A stretch of 64,000 bases of DNA from Limnephilus marmoratus (GCA_917880885.1 OU862913.1:28839286-28903285); one strand, 5' to 3'. Shown: positions 21,003 to 32,576, counted from the first letter of the stretch. The notes: a model not told the origin generated them from the letters alone. A program made the numbers and translations.

Positions 21003-23055
21003 CATTTATTTATTTATTTAGTTACGCCCTAGTGGGCTTTTACAAGGATAGATAATAGTTAGGCAGGTATGTAGTACACAATTATAATGATTAAAATAAT
21101 AATAAAAAAAATAATCAATTAAAATCAAAATCATACATTTCATTAAAATAATTATAAAGACTTCTTTTTATATCTAATACAGAATCTGCAAACATGTCTA
21201 CAATATTTCCAAATTTATTTCCAAAATGATGTAATCTATTTATAAGTGTATGAGCCTCATAGTTTGTTTTAAAATTGTCACAGAAGAAGTAAAAGGTACG
21301 TAAAATTTTATTTTGGCGAGAATTTCCGGGTTGTCAATGCAATTATTAATGATTTTATTTAATAGTTCAAGGTCAGAGATGATCCGCCTATCTGGCAGCG
21401 TAATTAAGTTGTTTCATCAAAAGGACGTAGTTAATATTTTGAATTGGAATATTCAGCTTAAAGTTAACAAATCTTAAAAATTTGTGCTGTACCCTTTCTA
21501 TATTGTCGGAATGTATTTTATACAATGGGGACCAAATGGGCGAATTATACTCTACCTGGCTTCTTACTAAAGAAGTGTACAATATTTTCAAACATTCTAG
21601 TGACTTAAAATCACTTGCTGTTCTGCATATTTTTGTTATTTTAAAATATGGAATGTATTGCATTGCACTTCCCCTGCATACATTCTGGAATAAACTTATA
21701 TTATTATTATAATTATTATTATTATATAAAACCAAGCATTTTTATAGCTCTATTTGTTATTTCATTTACGTGCAAAGTAAATGTTAAGTTTTCATCAAAT
21801 ATAACACCTAAGTCCCTGATTTGAGTGACCGGTGTCAATATTACATTATTTAAAGAGTATTCATAAGTTACATGACTTTGGATTTTATAAAAACGAATAA
21901 CTTGGCACTTTTGAATATTAAAAAATAGCGAGTTGATCACACACCAATGAAACAATTTATCGAAATTAGATTGTAAAATATGGCAATCCTCTATACTACG
22001 TATAATTTTATATGTTTTTAAATCATCAGCGAAGAGTAAAACTTGTACATCTTTAAATATACTTACAATGTCATTTATAAATAATAAAAAAAGAATTGGT
22101 CCGAGGTGAGATCCTTGGTGAACCCCACTTGTGGCTTCGAAGATATAGGATTCTACAGAATTTATTTTAACACAAAGCTTTATTTTACTAAGATAACTAT
22201 TAAACCAGTTCAATAAGGTTCCTTTAATGCTCAACATTTTTAGTTTATGTACAAGAATATGTCGCCTAACTTTATCAAAAGCTTTGGAAAAATCAGTGTA
22301 TATAGAATCCACCTGATGCTTAAGGACAAGGGAATCAGTTATATAATTTTCATAAATGATTAAGTTACTTAAAGTATTTCTACCTGTGATAAAACCGTGC
22401 TGATTGGGGACAATTATATTATTGATTTGTTTTTTAAAGACATCTAGGACTAATGATTCAAAGAGTTTGGGAATAGCAGACAATATACATATTGGTCTGT
22501 AGTTTGATACATCGCTTTTATCGCCCTTTTTGTAAATAGACGTTAAAAAGCTTTTTTTCCACTGATCTGGAAAACACCCTGATGCTAAAGTCTTGTTAAA
22601 TAATATGAATAATGGGAAAGTCAAACTGTTTATGCAAGATTTTAAATATATTGGAGGAAAACCATCCGGTCCAGCAGATTTATTAGAATCTAATGCTTTT
22701 ATACCCTTTTCTATTGCAGATTTTTCAATGAAACAATGGCTTAAATTAAGCAATTATTCAACAGATATATCTTTAGGGATCTCACTATCAAGAATATCCG
22801 TGTCATAAACACTTTTAAATGAATCTGCAAAAAGATTGACTATGCCTTCGGTACTGTCAGAACATTTGTTATTAAGATACATAGTATTTGGTAATCTACA
22901 ATCATTCTTTCTCTGAGCATTAGAAAACTTCCATAATCTTTTTACGTTATGACGAACCTCTTTTTCCATTAAACTAACATAATCAATGTAACATTTTCTG
23001 GATAAGTCTTTGCATTGCCTTCTTAAGTTAGTAAAATTTACATAATCATTAAGGT
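21003..23055 (-). mobile_element. CR1/jockey-like LINE, 5'-truncated, minus strand
   Basis: The element reads right to left. Its 3' end is a (AAAT)n tail at 21003-21020 and its 5' end is lost at the SINE S2 boundary near 23055. It includes the reverse transcriptase relic described at 21388-22969 and about 380 bp of 3' UTR/C-terminal remains. A 76-bp insert containing TAA repeats (about 21650-21725) interrupts the coding region. Confidence 0.85.
21388..22969 (-). pseudogene. LINE reverse transcriptase relic
   Basis: Three minus-strand frames form one protein. 22969-22754 is a linker with KEVRHNVKRLWKFSNAQR. 22753-21722 has RT blocks SAGPDGFPPIYLKSC, YKKGDKSDVSNYRPI, IYTDFSKAFDKV (motif A), GVHQGSHLGPILF (motif B), LLFADDLKTYK (motif C) and IRDLGVIFD. 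21735-21388 continues with LYTSLVRSQVEYNSPIWSP. A stop after MLGFI comes from the small TAA-rich insertion. The endonuclease is missing. In a working LINE this would make cDNA at the nicked target. As it stands it is inactive. Confidence 0.88.
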
Positions 23056-23815
23056 CATCTCAAATGGTTCGCTACGTTTGTTCACTTAGCAGGAGTACCC
23101 GGATTCATGGGGTGAGTCATCGCCCATAATTGAATACCTAGACTATGGCATGCCCAATTAGGGTATATTGTGAGGCTAAAGGTAGTGGGGAGGGGAAGGA
23201 GATAGGGAAGAGGAAGGTGGGGATGTACCTGGCTATTCAGATCTGATCACCAAACACGGCTAAAGTTATTTCAAGCGACGTTTTAATTCTGAATGGAGGT
23301 CTAACACTAGGGCGATACTGAGAGTATCTTCCACGTGCTGGAACGTGCCTCAAATATACTATATAATTATTTTTAACGAATAAATTGTGAAATAACACAA
23401 ATTAATCAAATACATTTTAATTGCCTCGCCGGGATTCGATCCCGCGACCTCTGGATTGCGAGTCAAGAGCGATTCCGTTGGACTACGTCGGCCGTCAAAT
23501 CTGGCCCTGCACCTTCTGCGTGACAGGCCAGATTGGGAGAGACTGGTTGAAGAAGACCTTTTGAACTCTCCAGCCGGCTCTCTCGACCCATTGCTTTTAC
23601 ATTGCATCGGGAGGGATGGATTCACATGTCCGTCACTTCCGGACAAATCGATCCCCAGATTCCTACCAACCCCCCCCCGTACATTTCTCCTTCCCAGAAC
23701 TTCCTCTCCTTCCTTTCTCTCAAAAGACCCTCCACACAGCATCTACAATGATGACATAGGCCCTAAGGGATTTTCTCACCAGGCCCTTCTGTGTGAAGCA
23801 AATGTAAAAAATGTT
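23056..23815 (+). mobile_element. Repeat S2 (copy d), split by SINE S1
   Basis: The left piece (23056-23116) has GGTTCGCTACGTTTG and GGATTCATGGGGTGAG. The right piece (from about 23498) has CAGGCCAGATTGGGAGAG, CGGGAGGGATGGATTCAC and an end like GTGTGAAGCAAATGTAAAAA. Both are colinear with S2 copies at 35437 and 54411. The S1 SINE lies between the pieces in the opposite orientation. Confidence 0.75.
23117..23497 (-). mobile_element. SINE S1 with tRNA-like head (copy d, minus)
   Basis: Read on the minus strand it starts with a tRNA-like segment (23497-23424) containing A box TAGTCCAACGG and B box GGGATCGAATCCC. The S1 body follows, sharing CATTCAGAATTAAAACG and AGATCTGAATAGCCAGGTAC with other copies. 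The head folds plausibly as a tRNA, but the body shows that it is a SINE rather than a tRNA gene. Confidence 0.85.
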
Positions 23816-24535
23816 TTTTTTAGTTCAACATCGAATTTTTATAACTGAGAATTTTCATACTTATCAATATTTGTGTAGGTGTGTTGTGCTAGTAATTGGC
23901 GTTGCGTAATTCTTCTTCGAAATAAGGTTTAATCTTCGAACGATTACTTCCACAGTGATTATAGATTGTTTATCTACATAACATTATACTGCGTCACGAG
24001 TATGGAGATATTGTAAGCCGGATAAATAAAATTTAAAAATGATAAATGTTATTGATTTTAAAATATTATCAGGGGACTTTGGTACTTATACTCGTACATA
24101 CCCACCGATCTATTTGGAATTTGATTTAGTTTTCTTGAATGAATGCAAATCTTGGAAATGAAAACTAATCCACTTTCCGACATCCGATCGAGCTCAAACT
24201 CGGCAGATAAACACGTTGTCGATGACAATGTTAAATCCACTTTTGCTAAAAAACATGAATTTTACCTCGCAGCTTCCATATTCAACATTTTCTTAAAAGA
24301 AACACAACACATAACTCAAAACCAATAGAAAACGTACATACAAAAACTTTAATACATGGTTATTGAACAAAAAAAGGAATTGCATTAACAAGTTACTTGC
24401 AAACTGAACGTGTTAAATTTTATACGTTGTGTATTATTATTTAAACATATTTTAAAATATAAAAAAAAGAACTATCACACTGAAAATGTTCAATTACTTT
24501 ACATATGTTTGTAAATTTTTTTTATATTTAGATTA
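23816..24535. other. Unassigned AT-rich segment
   Basis: No recognisable gene. Overlapping 60-codon frames on both strands near 24058-24328 show no family features. It may be old intergenic DNA or an eroded element. Confidence 0.5.
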
Positions 24536-24539
24536 TTAC

Positions 24540-25020
24540 TAGCTGATCCGGTGAACTTCGTACCAAAAACTGTTGTCAACTTATTAGCTGAATTGATCTA
24601 AATTGTTTCTCCCTGCGTATACCATACCTTGATCTAAATTGTTTCTCCCTGCGTATCCTTTCCCCTCTCGCGTTCCCTCTCCCTCTCCCCACTCCACTTC
24701 TCCCCTTCCCCCGTCCCGCTAACCCCCCTTTCTGAGTTCCTTTCCCCCCTCCCCCCTCCCCCGGTTCACAGTTCAATATTATACCCCTTACAATATTGCT
24801 GCAGTTCTTTCAAAATAGGAGAATTCGTTCCATACAAAATGTATGGGGAAAATAATTTTCTTCGGAGTGGAACACCCTTTACTTTTAGGGGCATGAAAAA
24901 TAGATGTTGGTCGATTCTCAGACCTACCAGATAAGCACACAAAATTTCATCAAAATTGGTCCAGCCGTTTCGGAGGAGTATGGTAACAAACACCGTGACA
25001 CGAGAATTTTATATATTAGA
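24540..25020. repeat. Dispersed insect repeat with pyrimidine-rich core
   Basis: It begins CTAGCTGATCCGGTGAACTT and ends near TTTTATATATTAGAAGAAG. It contains AAAATTTCATCAAAATTGG and GTCCAGCCGTTTCGGAGGAG, a combination I recall as widespread in lepidopteran genomes. A C/T-rich core (about 24655-24765) resembles the complement of the purine tracts in family R. A 32-bp segment (ATTGATCTAAATTGTTTCTC and following) is repeated near 24593 and 24631. Confidence 0.7.
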
Positions 25021-25034
25021 AGAAGATAGATATG

Positions 25035-25290
25035 TAGGTTATCCTTTGTATTTTTATTTAAGTTTTTCTTTGTACTTTGTATTTTTATTTATTTTCTTTT
25101 GTATTTTTTTGCATTAATCTTTATTGATATAGGTAATTATAGATTCTGCTACCGGCTGAACTTTGTACTTTTGTACTTTGTACTATTATTATTTAAGTTT
25201 CTCTTTTGTACTTTGTATTTTTATTTATTATCTTTTGTATTTTTTTTGCTTTAATCTTAATTGATATATGAAATTATAGATACTGCTACC
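25035..25290 (+). repeat. Imperfect tandem duplication, about 125 bp
   Basis: Two units share TTTGTACTTTGTATTTTTAT, then TTTGCNTTAATCTT, TTGATATA and TATAGATNCTGCTAC. Units begin near 25060 and 25190. No coding content was seen. Confidence 0.7.
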
Positions 25291-25612
25291 CGGCTCAGAA
25301 CAGATATTGTCTAGTGAGTCGGGTAGCGCACATATATGTAAATAACTATTGATATTAATAAACGCCCGGGTTACCGGCACCTTTAAAAAAAAATGTATTC
25401 TATCAACTCTTGAGGCACTCACGCACTCTTACGAATTTCTACAAAATTAGCCACTAGCCGTCCCAAGAGCTGGCACAACTAGCTCGTGCCGTTTGATACG
25501 TAGGACCGTGTTGGAAATCTAAAATGTTTCAGTACATAAATAAATATAAATGTATTTTAGTAAAAAACCTGTTTTTACGGTTTGATTTTTTCCTGATGAA
25601 TTTATTAATGAC
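25291..25612. other. Unassigned spacer
   Basis: No gene or clear repeat. Sequence such as GAGTCGGGTAGCGCAC and CGCCCGGGTTACCGGCACC stands out by higher GC, but I cannot assign it. Confidence 0.4.
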
Positions 25613-25950
25613 TAGCTTTTTCCCGCGGCTTCGCTCGCATGGTATAAGCGGGGTTCCCACTCCGCCTCCTCCACCTCCTCTCCTCCCCTGCCCCACTCTC
25701 CACCATCCCTCCCACCTCTTCCTCCCCCCTCCCCTCTCCCTCACCCCCCTCCATCACCGCAATCGGATGAACATGAATCGAAATCCGATGAACGGTTTAG
25801 CAACGCGTAATTTCATAATGCCAGAGCTCACTATTGTACACAGAAACCATCGCGGGCATGCGCACATTAAATCCCCAAATCGGATGAATGGTTTAGCAAC
25901 GCATAGGCCCCATACGTACAATCACAGAAACAAACATATTTTGATTTTTA
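25613..25950 (+). repeat. Dispersed repeat family R, copy in reverse order of ends
   Basis: It starts CTAGCTTTTTCCCGCGGCTT, then CGCTCGCATGG, the complement of the terminus at 35881-35910. A C/T-rich tract (about 25658-25755) and ATCGGATGAACATG/AAATCGGATGAATGG landmarks follow. So this copy reads on the minus strand in family terms, though the landmarks suggest rearrangement. Confidence 0.65.
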
Positions 25951-25954
25951 TATA

Positions 25955-26269
25955 CAGGGTGTTAAGGGACGTGCTTGACTTACTTTAACCACTGATTCCT
26001 GACATAATTTCGGTCTTCGGTAAAATTTTTTATGTTTTTTTTTTCTACAATACCATTAACAAATTATGATTGTTGGACATTTGGAAGCGCGGTTAGGGGT
26101 TGGTCGGTTACTCGGCTGAGTGACCAATGATGACACGCAGAAGAATTTTTTTTTGTTTGATTTTGAAGAAAAAATCTTTGAAAAAAAAAGTCATCCATAA
26201 AGTCATCGGAGGCCAAAATTTGATTAAAATTTTTTATATACAAATAATGTCAGGAATGTTAACACCCTG
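25955..26269. mobile_element. 315-bp MITE M (TA target, copy a)
   Basis: Ends are CAGGGTGTTAA and its inverse TTAACACCCTG, and both are flanked by TA. An inner inverted pair (ATTCCTGACAT...ATGTCAGGAAT) strengthens the call. The interior has no coding frame. Short CAGGG tips with TA duplication fit a Tc1/mariner-derived MITE. Confidence 0.85.
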
Positions 26270-27071
26270 TATATAGATTTGTTTCCCCAACTATCCTGTT
26301 AATATTTTAATAGGAATATGTCGCCAGCAATACTCCGTTTGGATTTCCTATCAACTCGCTAAAATGGAAGGTTTTGGTGTAGTTATCTCTATTTGCTTGA
26401 TTGGGTTTATGAATATCTTCGATTTCTTATAAAGAGTGTTTAGGGGCCGTTCAAGTATTACGTAACGCACTTGGGGGGGGAGGGGGGGTCTGGTGAAACG
26501 TTACGGCGCGTTACAGGGGGGGGGGGGGTTCGAAGGACGCGTTACGTAACATGTTTTTATTTATTTAAATAAAAAAAACTAAGGAATTGAAATCTTCCAA
26601 GTTGGCAAGCCTTTTAGTTTATGTTGTACGGGGAATTCCTCGACTGTATTGTGCGTAATTTTTATTTTATTTTCGTTGTCAGTATTCGTTAGTGTTTTAA
26701 ACACGAAATACGCAAAAACACAATTTGCTGTAGTCAGTGTCGTTAATTTATGTTTTTAGGAATTATAATGTCCTCCAAACCGGGAGATTTACATCATCAG
26801 CTGTGATTGGCCTATAAAGGCTCTCATGCTGACTTGCCAGCGCAGTGCAACCAAAAAATGCCAACCAAATTTGGAAGACAGCAAAAGAAAAATTAAAAAC
26901 ATGAAAAATTTATGCAACATATAAATGATGTTATACGAGAGTTTTTAGTAAGAACAACGCTTTTTAGTTATTACATAGAGGTAAGTTTACTGCTAAAATA
27001 TAATAATATTACCTAAAGCTAGGTTTCGTAGTACATGCATAGTTACACTCAGAACATGAAAAAGGTTTTCT

Positions 27072-28343
27072 TCACTTTGAATCGTTCTGTGGATTTTTTA
27101 ATCTCCCTTTCGAGAACTTGAAAAACCACGCTGAAACAAAAAATAGTTTTGTCTGCTGAAGGTAAGCATGTGATTTTTCGTGCCTCTTTGTAGAACACGA
27201 ATAGTTGCAATAGAAACATGTAAGTGGTTTTGGAGCACTGTGAGTCAGCAAATGATTTCTAAGAAGTTCCTTTGTACAACATGAATAATTGCAGTCGGGA
27301 CACGAAAAAGGTTTTGGTCCAGTGTGGGTAAACACGTGAATTTTTAGATACCGTTTTGTAGCGCCTGAATAGTCGCACTCGGGACAAGTAAAAGGTTTTT
27401 CATCACTGTGAATTAGCAAGTGCCGTTTTAGATTTTTTTTCGTGAAGACGAATAGTTGCAGTCAGGGCAGGAAATGGGTTTTTCACCACTGTGAGTAAAC
27501 ATGTGATTTTTTTTATTTCTCTGAATAGTTACAGTCGGAAAATGAAAAATGCTTTTCTCCACAATGAGTAGAGTCAGCAAGTGAATTCTTGGATATCCCT
27601 TTTAAGAACACACATAGTTGCAGTCAGGGCATGTAGAAGGTTTTCTCTTCTGTAAATCGCACGGTGGATTTATAAATTGTCCTTTTGAGAACTTGTATAA
27701 CTGCATTCTGGACAGGAAAATGGTTTTTGTCCACTGTGCGTTACCATGTGATTTTTGGTGACTCTTTGTAGAACATGAATAGTGCAGTAGAAACTTGTAA
27801 AAGATTTTGTATCACTTTGAGTAAGCAAATGATTTCTAAGAAGTTCCTTTGCACTACATGAATAATTGCAGTCGGGACATGAAAAAGGTTTTTGTCCAGT
27901 GTGGGTCAACACGTGAACTTTTGGATACCGTTGTGTAGCGCATGAATAGTCGCAATCGGGACAAGAAAAAGGTTTTTCATCACTGTGAGTTAGCAAGTGC
28001 CGTTTTCGTTATTTTTTTTAGAGAAGTAGAATAGTTGCAGTCAGGACATGAAATGGATTTTTCGCCACTGTGGGTAAACATGTGTAATTTTTAGATTTCT
28101 CTTCGTAGTACATGAATAGTTGCAGTCGGAACATGAAAACGGTTTTTCTACACTGTGAGCCAGCAAGTGACTTCTTAGATATCTCTTTAGAGGACACGAA
28201 TAGTTGCAGTCAGGACATGAAAATGGTTTTGATCTTTTGTGAATCATACTGTTGATTTTTAAATCTTCCCTTTGAGAACTTGTATAACTGCATTCGGGAC
28301 GTGGAAAATGTTTAACTCCACTATGAGTCAGCTTGTGAATCAT
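27072..28343 (-). pseudogene. Degenerate C2H2 zinc-finger array
   Basis: The minus strand encodes about 14 finger-like units of the form CPDCNYSC-x(n)-HLLTH, with linkers related to TGEKPF (for example SDEKPFSCP, HTGQKPFSCP). Frames at 28343-28041, 27996-27670 and 27419-27072 are separated by stops and shifts, and several fingers have lost a Cys or His. An internal duplication of about 577 bp is visible (ATGAATAATTGCAGTCGGGA near 27281 and 27858). Such proteins normally bind DNA through consecutive fingers. No start region or effector domain was found. It lies wholly inside the Harbinger-like element, so it may be captured host sequence or an insertion that the element surrounds. Confidence 0.85.
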
Positions 28344-28365
28344 AGTGGAGTAAAGTGTTGCTCCA

Positions 28366-28428
28366 CAGGGAAAACTTAGGGAAATTACTTTCTTCAGGGC
28401 CTCCTCACTAAAGCGAATGTAAAAGAAA
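28366..28428 (+). repeat. S2 3'-end fragment
   Basis: GGGAAATTACTTTCTTCAGG, then GCCTCCTCACTAAAGCGAATG and TAAAA, resembles the 3' end of S2 (compare 35815-35865). It is inside the Harbinger-like element, next to the start of the finger array. Confidence 0.6.
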
Positions 28429-28962
28429 GTATGTGTTGTGAAACCATGTACGTTAATTCTAGGTAAGACAGTGTTTAATTGTGGAGATCTGGAAGGAATA
28501 CAAGGCCGATAAAAATATTTTCAATTTTTTTCATAAAGGAAAATATAAATAAATAAAATGTATATAATGTATCGCGAGTTAGAAATCTCTTGTTTTATTT
28601 ACTACCGCAAACGCGATAAAATCAAAAAAAAAGGGTATTTAAGCGACATTTCAGTACGTTGCGCAACTTAATTGTGACTTTCAGGTAAAAATTGTTACTT
28701 GGGCGTTACGTAACGCTTAGGGGGGGGGGGGGGGGGGTTGAACAGGCAAACGTTACGGCGCGTTACATGGGGGGGAGGGGGGGTCTAAAATCTTCAAAAA
28801 TTGCGTTACGTAATACTTGAACGCTCCCTTAAAGGACGCACTTGACTTACAGCCAGTGGTTCCTGACATTATTTGGAGTAAAAAATGAAATGACCAAAAT
28901 CTGGTTTACATTGTTTATTCCAAATAATGTCAAGATTAAAATAAGTCAAGAATGTCCCAAGA

Positions 28963-29190
28963 GGAACGCGGTCCGTTTGTGTTTTTCAAAAACTTATACC
29001 GGTTCTGTCGCTGTGGCGACTGAAATGGGAAAGGGTTTGTGGTACAAAATCACATTACAAACACTATGGGTTAGGTTTTGTAATGTGATTTTTCAAAACA
29101 AACTCTGTACCGTTTCAGTCGCCAACGGCGGTTTCTTTGTTCTATCTGTTTCAATATCGGAGACGACCGTAATAATTATTGATTAGTTTT
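28963..29190. repeat. Imperfect inverted repeat (hairpin), about 117 bp
   Basis: GGCGACTGAAATGG...AATCACATTACAAA (29014-29060) pairs with TTTTGTAATGTGATTT...CCGTTTCAGTCGCC (29074-29125) around a loop of about 14 bp. It may be a small foldback or MITE. No coding role is inferred for the frame through it. Confidence 0.8.
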
Positions 29191-31416
29191 TTTTTAAATT
29201 CAATGTGTACAATACATAGCTTGCATTATATTCCACACTCATGTGGGATCATTAATGGTACGGTTTCGGTTCATTTTGATATATAATTAAAACTATCAAT
29301 ACATATTTCGTCATTTACTGCACATTCCCTGCTTCAATGACATTCAAACATTGCCACATACCTTCTGGTTTGGTCGCCTCAACATACCATAATATCATTA
29401 GATAATTTCACCGCAGGGGTAGGCAGAAAGGATGGACCACCAAAAACTCTGTAACACTGCTTGTATTTTAAAAAATTCACATAAAGATTTAACTTCAATA
29501 TTGACTCACCGCATTATTATATATAATAATGTGATTAAACTGAGGTACATTCAAACTAATAAAGCATAAATAAAAATAGTGGCGAGTACTCGTAAATAAT
29601 AAATAATAAACCAGAACATTTGAAATAAGTTAATTTTTTTTGGCAATCTACTGGACTCTTAATTTATAGCACAAATTATAAGATAAATTGTATCAAAATG
29701 TAAAAATAACTAAAAACTTTTGTAATAGTACCTACAAATATATAAAATACATACGGAAATGAATGTATATACAAACATTAACAAAAAATACGAAAATAAT
29801 ATATTGCATCAAAAATATGAAAATATATATATTTTTAAATATAAGCTTTTACAAAATTTATTTAAAAACTTTAATAACCAATGATTTCCACACATTTTTT
29901 TTTTAAATATACATAAATAATGCCACACATTTTATCAAAAATAGAAATGTTTAATAATGGATAATTTCCACTTTTATTTAAATATACGGAAATAACGTGA
30001 TTCTTCCATCAAAATATAAATTTTTTAAAAATTTGTAAATATTTATACATCCCAAAACACGTAATTGCGTCATACTTTCATAGCGACATTACGTTTTAAA
30101 AGATATATTTCAAACATATGAAAGAGAACAAAATAATGCTTATTATTGTCTTTGTAATATTAAACTATCTTGCATAGATATTTTACAATCTCGATCCAAA
30201 GTGACGGTTTCAGACTTTACGAGCGATACTGAGACTTCCGGATTGTGAGGTGCGAAGTGCGAATTCGAATATATTGAACCAAGCAGACGGGTTGATAACA
30301 GATGATTTCCAAAGAATAAAAATATCCTACAGAAATAGAATACCAAACACATAGAAAAATAGTAACCTAAAAGATCGTCATAAAAAATACTTTCCAGTGA
30401 AAAAATCATTACACCACTTTATTTAATCTGCAAAAATGAGTAAAAACCTAAAATACAAGCGTTGGATGACGTTGAAATTACTCAAAGAACTTTGAGAACA
30501 TTTTGTAACGCATATTATTAAAAAATATCCGTAACTAAAGTTTCTAACCGTAATCTGACAAAATCTAGTGCCTGAATATTTGAAATTGTCATAACAGTGC
30601 TCGCTTCCCTTACATAATATAGAACAATAACAACATAGACATAAGAGTTATTGTCTTTTCATATTATAAAACAAAGTCCTCCGCCGCGTCTCTCTGGCAG
30701 TTCGCGATAAACTCAAAAATTTTCATGCGGTTTTCACCAATAGATTCACGAGGAAAGTTTAGGTTTAAAATTTGTCAAGGTTTTGTGTAAATTGGTTAAA
30801 ATATATCATATATAAGAGGGCTGGCAAGCGGGCGGTGTGGATTTGATTTGAATACCGTTTTATGTAAAGATTGCTCCATTTTTGCACACCTTCAAAAAAA
30901 GAGAAAGTTCACTGTTTGATTTCACTTGAAAACTCTGCGTAAAGCCTGAGCATCGCTGGAGACTTCAGCTAGTGTAAAATAACTGTAAAATGAGTGAGTT
31001 AAACTCGTTTTATATAAAAAAAAAACATTTTATTAAAAAATGAAGTAATAATAGCTGATACAGCATATTCATTTAAAACAGTATGAAACAGAAACTTGCC
31101 ACGTACATTCCACATTCCACAATAGGCATTCAACTATTTTAAGATGGACACGGTGGTCGCCAAACTGAGGACACAAACTTGTAGTTACTGGCCGCAGTGT
31201 TTGGCAGAAGAATCAGAGGACGGTCATCAATGCGCTGGAGTGACCAAGTATCCTTGGATCTCCCCACAATGCAGAACCACGAAGAGTGTAGGAGTCTTGT
31301 TCGCCATGGATATTGGAGTCGGGGTCACCAACCTCAGCAATGAGGAACCCTCTTCAGAAGAATAACAAGTGCTAGCTCTTCCAAAATGTACTCTCTTTTC
31401 TCCATCTTATCTTATG
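29191..31416. other. Long gene-poor stretch, mostly unassigned
   Basis: AT-rich DNA without a recognised gene. A short piece at 29414-29455 (CAGGGGTAGGCAGAAAGGAT and GGACCACCAAAAACTC) matches the RTE 3' region at about 51557-51598. A plus frame at 31144-31365 (73 codons) and a minus frame at 30409-30143 (88 codons) lack any family feature. The 31.14-31.37 kb stretch has higher GC than its surroundings and could be an exon fragment, but I cannot support a product. Confidence 0.45.
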
Positions 31417-32255
31417 TATATATAAAAATGAATCACTAAATGTGTTGCTAAGCGCAAATCTCGAGATCAGCTGAACCGATTTCGCTAATTCTTTTTTTTA
31501 GAATATTCCTTGAAGTACGAGGATGGTTCTTACGGAGAGAAATATTAAGAAAATTGCACAATTTCAGAAAACATCGCACGTTTCATCGCAGAATGACATT
31601 TTGCAAAACAGTGATTGTTCAATCAGGATTCTATTTTTGAAAATCTTTAAGTTGATAAATACTTATATTTAAAGTAGGAACCTACTCTCCCCTAATAGTT
31701 TAAATCGAATCAAGAATTTTAGACATTCTAAATAGGTACCTATGTTAGGTACCAAATTTTATATAAATGAAAAATGGAAATTTGAATAAAAATTGTAAAA
31801 GGTGGCAAGCGGGCTGTTTAAAAACTGAATATACTGGGATTAAATATATGAAACACGGGAGGAGGGTTGGCGGGACTAGGGAGCAGGAAAGGGAAGAGGG
31901 AATAATAATAATAATTGTTGGATGATTTCTGTAGCGCCATTTTCGTGAGAAAATCAGCTCAAGGGCGCTTAAACCTCAAGGGAAGGCGGAAGGGGAACGC
32001 GGGAGAGGGGAAGGGGACCTGGGAGTGGGGAGGGGAACTCGGGAGTGGGGTTCGCGGGACGGGGGAAGGGGAGGGAGTGGAGTGAAGAGAGGGAATGTGG
32101 AGGTGACGGAGTGGGAACGCGAGAGGGGAAGAGGACGCAGGAGAAGAAGGGGAGGCGGAAAAGGAACGGGACGAATGGGAAAGGACACTCAGGGGGAAAC
32201 GATTTCTTTATTAAATGGCATAGCAACGCATGCCGGGACCAGCTAGTTATATATT
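31417..32255 (+). repeat. Dispersed repeat family R, long copy
   Basis: It starts TATATAAAAATGAATCACTA, then GCTGAACCGATTTCGCTAAT, and ends with CGGGACCAGCTAGTT (about 32238-32252). A purine-rich region (about 31855-32190, GGGAACGCGGGAG-type units) lies before the end. An interior landmark GGTGGCAAGCGGGCTGTTTA matches GGTGGCRCGCGAGTAGTTTG in other copies. The class is not determined. Confidence 0.65.
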
Positions 32256-32371
32256 TAAGAAAAGTTATTAAACTATTACGATAATATCTATTAAAATATG
32301 CAATTTGTGTTTTTACTTAAAAATTGTGCCTGTAAGTAAAAAGACAGTATTGTGTGAATACATCACAAGAG

Positions 32372-32545
32372 TCGCAAATACTCTGAGCCAGTTAGACTAT
32401 GGCATCCCCGATTGGGGTATGTCGTGCGACGAAGGGGGTGGGGAGGGAAAGGAGATGGCAAGAAACATTTGAAAAGAAGTGACTGGCTCTTCAGATCTAG
32501 TCAGCAAACACAGCTCAAGTCATTTCAAGCATCGTTTCAATCTCG
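32372..32545 (-). mobile_element. SINE S1 fragment (copy e, minus)
   Basis: The reverse complement shows the S1 body (GAAATGACTTGAGC, AGATCTGAAGAGCCAG and CCCCAATCGGGGATGCCATA). The tRNA head is absent. Confidence 0.75.
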
Positions 32546-32576
32546 TTTATCCAATCTACCAAAATGCCACAAATAC

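Larger units (their letters stand above)
26443..28828. mobile_element. Harbinger-like transposon (TTA target) with zinc-finger cargo
   Basis: Inverted ends of 27 bp with two mismatches: GGGGCCGTTCAAGTATTACG at the left, GGGAGCGTTCAAGTATTACG reversed from the right, both continuing TAACGCA. The flanks are TTA/TTA (26440-26442 and 28829-28831). Subterminal zones at both sides hold G-rich runs and AACGTTACGGCGCGTTAC. A 3-bp TTA duplication with GGG-starting ends fits PIF/Harbinger. No transposase was found; the interior holds a C2H2 zinc-finger relic and an S2 tail. Confidence 0.8.
26432..28962 (+). mobile_element. MITE M, copy b, split by a Harbinger-like element
   Basis: AGAGTGTTTA (26433-26442) and AAGGACGCACTTGACTTAC (28832 on) together match the start of copy a (CAGGGTGTTAAGGGACGTGC). 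The remainder, with GGTTCCTGACATTATTTGGA, runs to about 28960. Joining the pieces gives the pre-insertion sequence with a single TTA. Confidence 0.75.

Noticed and set aside
23359..23848. Protein-coding frames of 127-130 codons on both strands
   Set aside because: They lie across S1 and S2 repeats, and the same repeats elsewhere do not keep these frames.
26505..26530. Poly-G runs as telomeric or functional G-tracts
   Set aside because: They are the homologous subterminal runs of the Harbinger-like element (also near 28720) and probably vary by slippage.
27072..28343. Active zinc-finger gene
   Set aside because: Frames are broken between fingers and several Cys/His ligands are lost.
30143..30409. 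88-codon minus frame
   Set aside because: Hydrophobic low-complexity translation in AT-rich DNA, with no family resemblance.
31144..31365. 73-codon host gene
   Set aside because: No domain, splice context or neighbour supports it. Higher GC alone is not enough.
31969..32284. Proline-rich or Gly/Arg-rich small proteins
   Set aside because: Again a compositional effect of the family R purine tract.
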